Below are positions 14,083 to 16,792 of a DNA stretch of 16,792 bases, in pieces. The DNA is from Bacillota bacterium (lineage in GTDB: Bacteria > Bacillota > Clostridia > Peptostreptococcales > Natronincolaceae), in the NCBI GenBank assembly GCA_023387935.1, contig JAEWHG010000132.1, forward strand, positions 1 to 16,792, read 5' to 3'. Position 1 is the stretch's first letter, and each line of letters starts with the position of its first letter. The translations under genes and the position numbers were made by a program. The notes under the pieces were generated by a model. The model was given only the letters and a program-made list of their open reading frames with translations. It ran no database searches and was not told the DNA's origin.

Positions 14083-14949
14083 GCTGGATTAGGAATGCGG
14101 GATATTAAACGTCGTATTAAAAGTGTAAATAGTACAAAGCAGATTACAAAAGCTATGGAGTTAGTAGCTTCTTCTAAAATGAAAAAAGCGAGGGAACGTT
14201 TAGAGCAAACTAGACCTTACTTTAACGCTGTGGGAGATGCTGTTAGTGATATAATATCTAGTACTAAAGGTGTTAATAATGATCTTATTACGCCTAGGGA
14301 AGTTAAAAGAACAGGATATATTGTAATTTCTGCGGACAGAGGTTTATCTGGCGGGTACAATGCCAATGTAATTAAAACCGCAGTACAGCACATGAAAGAA
14401 AAGGAAAAAGTATCCGTAATCGCTATTGGACAAAAGGCAAGAGATTTTTTTAGAAAAAGAAGCTATGACCTAGATGGCGAGTTTACCCATATTTCGGAAG
14501 ACCCTCAATATTCGGATGCTCAAAATATTGGAAGGCTAAGTGTAGAATTCTATAAACAAGGTTTAGTTGATGAAGTATATTTAGTATATACAGAATTTCT
14601 TACAACGATTAGCTACAATCCAAAGGTAGTTAAGCTTTTGCCTTTAGAGCCGAAGGCAGATGAGGTTAAAGAAGAAAAGACAAAATCCAGGGAACTTATG
14701 AGCTATGAACCTTCTCCAGAGGCGGTTTTAAGCTATTTAATTCCTAAATATATAGACAGTACAATCTATGGAGCCCTTGTTGAATCTGCTACGAGTTATC
14801 AGAGTGCTACAAAGGTAGCTATGGAAAGTGCTACAGATAACGCTACGGAAATGATCGATAAATTGCAGTTACAATATAACCGTGCAAGACAGGCGTCTAT
14901 TACCCAAGAGATTACAGAAATCGTTGGAGGAGCCGAAGCATTGAGTTAA
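14080..14949 (+). CDS. atpG: ATP synthase F1 subunit gamma
   Basis: The central rotor shaft, 289 residues, one per complex. The N-terminal helix has MRDIKRRIKSVNSTKQITKA (from residue 6) and the C-terminal helix ends in NRARQASITQEITEIVGG; these two form the coiled coil inside alpha3beta3. The middle Rossmann-like domain contains SADRGLSGGYNANV. The start is TTG, with a strong SD. The gene lies 36 nt after atpA and 21 nt before atpD. Confidence 0.96.
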   Translation: MAGLGMRDIKRRIKSVNSTKQITKAMELVASSKMKKARERLEQTRPYFNAVGDAVSDIISSTKGVNNDLITPREVKRTGYIVISADRGLSGGYNANVIKTAVQHMKEKEKVSVIAIGQKARDFFRKRSYDLDGEFTHISEDPQYSDAQNIGRLSVEFYKQGLVDEVYLVYTEFLTTISYNPKVVKLLPLEPKADEVKEEKTKSRELMSYEPSPEAVLSYLIPKYIDSTIYGALVESATSYQSATKVAMESATDNATEMIDKLQLQYNRARQASITQEITEIVGGAEALS

Positions 14950-14970
14950 AAGATAAGGAGGTCAGATTAT

Positions 14971-16365
14971 ATGGCTGAAGGAAATGTAGGTAAGCTGGTA
15001 CAAATAATTGGGCCAGTTATAGATATACGATTCAGCAGAGAAAATCTACCAAATCTACTAAGTGCCATTGAGATTGAAGGACCAAATGGAAAAATAGTAG
15101 TAGAAGTATCTCAACATATAGGGGACGATACAGTTCGTTGTGTTGCTATGAACTCTACAGATGGACTTGTTCGTGGTATGGAGGCAAGAAACACTGGTGC
15201 TCCAATTACTGTTCCTGTAGGTAGAGAGACTTTAGGTAGAATTTTCAATGTAATAGGAGAACCGGTTGATGAAAAAGGAGCAGTGAACTCTAAGCATACT
15301 GCACCGATTCATAGACAAGCGCCAAATTTTGAAGAACAAGCAACTTCTACAGAAATATTAGAAACGGGAATTAAGGTAGTTGACCTTATTGCACCTTACT
15401 TAAAGGGTGGAAAAATCGGACTATTTGGTGGTGCTGGTGTTGGTAAAACCGTATTAATTATGGAGCTTATCAACAACATTGCTAAAGAACACGGTGGACT
15501 TTCTGTATTCTCTGGTGTAGGTGAAAGAACAAGGGAAGGAAACGACCTTTATAACGAAATGATCGAATCTGGAGTTATTGATAAAACAGCTTTAGTATAT
15601 GGACAGATGAATGAGCCTCCAGGAGCTAGAATGCGTGTTGGTTTAACAGGACTTACAATGGCAGAGCATTTTAGGGATCAAGAAGGACAGGACGTACTTT
15701 TATTTATTGATAATATATTTAGATTTACACAAGCTGGTAGTGAGGTTTCTGCCTTACTTGGACGTATGCCTAGTGCCGTTGGTTACCAGCCAACACTAGC
15801 TACAGAAATGGGTGCACTTCAAGAGAGAATCACTTCTACTAAGAAGGGATCTATTACATCTGTACAGGCAGTTTATGTGCCAGCCGATGACTTAACTGAC
15901 CCGGCTCCAGCTACAACTTTTGCCCACTTAGATGCACAAACTGTACTTTCTCGTCAAATAGTTGAGCTTGGTATTTATCCTGCGGTAGATCCACTAGATT
16001 CTAGCTCAAGGGTATTAGATCCAGCTATTGTAGGGGAAGAGCATTACAATGTTGCAAGGGGCGTTCAGGAAGTGCTTCAAAGATATAAGGAACTGCAAGA
16101 TATTATTGCTATTCTAGGTATGGACGAGTTATCTGATGAAGATAAACTAACAGTTGCTAGAGCAAGAAAAATTCAGCGTTTCCTTTCTCAACCATTTAGC
16201 GTTGCAGAGCAATTTACTGGTATGGCTGGTAAATATGTACCACTTAAGGAAACAATAAGAGGATTTAAAGAAATATTAGAAGGAAAGCATGATGATCTTC
16301 CTGAGTCAGCATTCCTATTTGTAGGATCAATCGATGAAGCCGTAGAAAAAGCTAAAGGGAAGTAG
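14971..16365 (+). CDS. atpD: ATP synthase F1 subunit beta
   Basis: The catalytic subunit, 464 residues. The P-loop is GGAGVGKT (153-160), the catalytic glutamate is Glu185 in GVGERTREGNDLY, Walker B is LLFIDNIFRFTQ (243-254), and the DELSDED loop that meets gamma is at 385-391. The N-terminal beta-barrel begins GKLVQIIGPVIDIRF. Length and motifs are normal. AAGGAGG lies 9 nt before the ATG. Only 8 nt separate it from atpC. Confidence 0.98.
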   Translation: MAEGNVGKLVQIIGPVIDIRFSRENLPNLLSAIEIEGPNGKIVVEVSQHIGDDTVRCVAMNSTDGLVRGMEARNTGAPITVPVGRETLGRIFNVIGEPVDEKGAVNSKHTAPIHRQAPNFEEQATSTEILETGIKVVDLIAPYLKGGKIGLFGGAGVGKTVLIMELINNIAKEHGGLSVFSGVGERTREGNDLYNEMIESGVIDKTALVYGQMNEPPGARMRVGLTGLTMAEHFRDQEGQDVLLFIDNIFRFTQAGSEVSALLGRMPSAVGYQPTLATEMGALQERITSTKKGSITSVQAVYVPADDLTDPAPATTFAHLDAQTVLSRQIVELGIYPAVDPLDSSSRVLDPAIVGEEHYNVARGVQEVLQRYKELQDIIAILGMDELSDEDKLTVARARKIQRFLSQPFSVAEQFTGMAGKYVPLKETIRGFKEILEGKHDDLPESAFLFVGSIDEAVEKAKGK

Positions 16366-16373
16366 GTGATGAT

Positions 16374-16778
16374 ATGGCATCTACATTTCGTCTACAGATA
16401 GTTACACCGAGTCGTACTTTTTATGACGATGAAGTAGAAATGACTATTGTTAGAACGACAGAAGGTGATTTAGGGATTATGAAAAACCATATGCTTATGG
16501 TTGCTCCCCTAAACATTGGAAAAGTTAGAATTAAAAAAGATGGTCAGTATAAAGATGCAGCTATTTCCGAGGGATTTGTACAGGTACAATCAGATTATAC
16601 TAGAATTATAACGGATACTGCAGAATGGCCAGAAGAAATAGATGTTAAAAGAGCAGAGGAAGCTAAGGAAAGAGCTGAAAGACGGTTGGCTTCTAAGCAA
16701 AGTGATTTAGATAAAGTGAGAGCAGAGATAGCTCTTAGAAAAGCTATGAATAGATTAGAAGTAGCAAATGAAAAATAG
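16374..16778 (+). CDS. atpC: ATP synthase F1 subunit epsilon
   Basis: A 134-residue subunit that binds gamma and the c-ring and can inhibit ATP hydrolysis. The N-terminal beta-sandwich (about 1-85) includes GDLGIMKNHMLMVAPL; the C-terminal helical hairpin (about 88-132) is full length. At 89-94 it has IDVKRA, matching the I(L)DxxRA ATP-binding motif described for Bacillus PS3 epsilon, with Arg100 also in place, so ATP sensing is possible. AGGTGAT overlapping the atpD stop serves as SD. It is the last subunit gene, and no terminator is seen before the window ends. Confidence 0.95.
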   Translation: MASTFRLQIVTPSRTFYDDEVEMTIVRTTEGDLGIMKNHMLMVAPLNIGKVRIKKDGQYKDAAISEGFVQVQSDYTRIITDTAEWPEEIDVKRAEEAKERAERRLASKQSDLDKVRAEIALRKAMNRLEVANEK

Positions 16779-16789
16779 GAAATAAAAAG

Positions 16790-16792
16790 ATG
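16790..16792 (+). other. possible start codon of a further gene
   Basis: The window ends in ATG, 9 nt after an AGGA (16777-16780) that overlaps the atpC stop. It could begin another gene, but nothing more can be read. Confidence 0.25.

Noticed and set aside
1..16792. Defence island, mobile element or new multi-gene system
   Set aside because: All genes are recognised housekeeping families on one strand with even base composition; no transposase, integrase, repeats of CRISPR type or unknown gene cluster is present.

Overview
The window reads as an ordinary chromosomal stretch of a low-GC, Gram-positive anaerobe of the Clostridia, perhaps close to Alkaliphilus or its relatives. The genus is an inference from base composition, gene order and the Na+-type ATP synthase; I could not run a search. 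Every supported gene lies on the + strand. I see no tRNA, rRNA, CRISPR array, insertion sequence, prophage or foreign-looking island, and no candidate for a wholly new system. The interest lies in regulatory structure and a few functional residues.

Layout. (1) 1-198: the 3' end of a ZIP-family metal transporter. (2) 205-3428: a cell-wall module made of a small membrane-anchored FHA protein, a SEDS glycosyltransferase (FtsW/RodA/SpoVE type) and a class B penicillin-binding protein. The genes overlap and are probably co-transcribed from a promoter near 205-234 that sits beside a repeated 12-bp motif. (3) 3435-5018: a Sua5-type threonylcarbamoyl-AMP synthase (tRNA t6A synthesis) and a YwlE-type protein-arginine phosphatase, continuing the same run. 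(4) 5124-6254: ribose-5-phosphate isomerase B and uracil phosphoribosyltransferase, closed by a perfect 21-bp hairpin. (5) 6469-9542: dCMP deaminase, then a TagO/WecA-type UDP-GlcNAc:undecaprenyl-phosphate transferase ending in a clear intrinsic terminator, a 333-nt structured non-coding gap, and UDP-GlcNAc 2-epimerase. The last two enzymes supply lipid-linked GlcNAc and UDP-ManNAc for wall polymers such as teichoic acids. (6) 9673-16778: a complete ATP synthase operon, atpZ-atpI-atpB-atpE-atpF-atpH-atpA-atpG-atpD-atpC, behind an extended -10 promoter and a 5'-UTR dyad.

Functional links. The atp operon encodes a full F1Fo complex. Its c subunit carries the Na+ ligand set (Gln32, Val63, Glu65, Thr66, Thr67), so the enzyme is probably coupled to Na+. 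A terminator-like hairpin lies between atpE and atpF, where partial termination would favour the c subunit, the subunit needed in most copies. The order upp - (wall sugar genes) - atp resembles the upp/atp neighbourhood of other Firmicutes. Several starts were chosen from ribosome binding sites: TTG for the PBP and atpG, and internal ATGs for ywlE, wecB, atpI and atpA.
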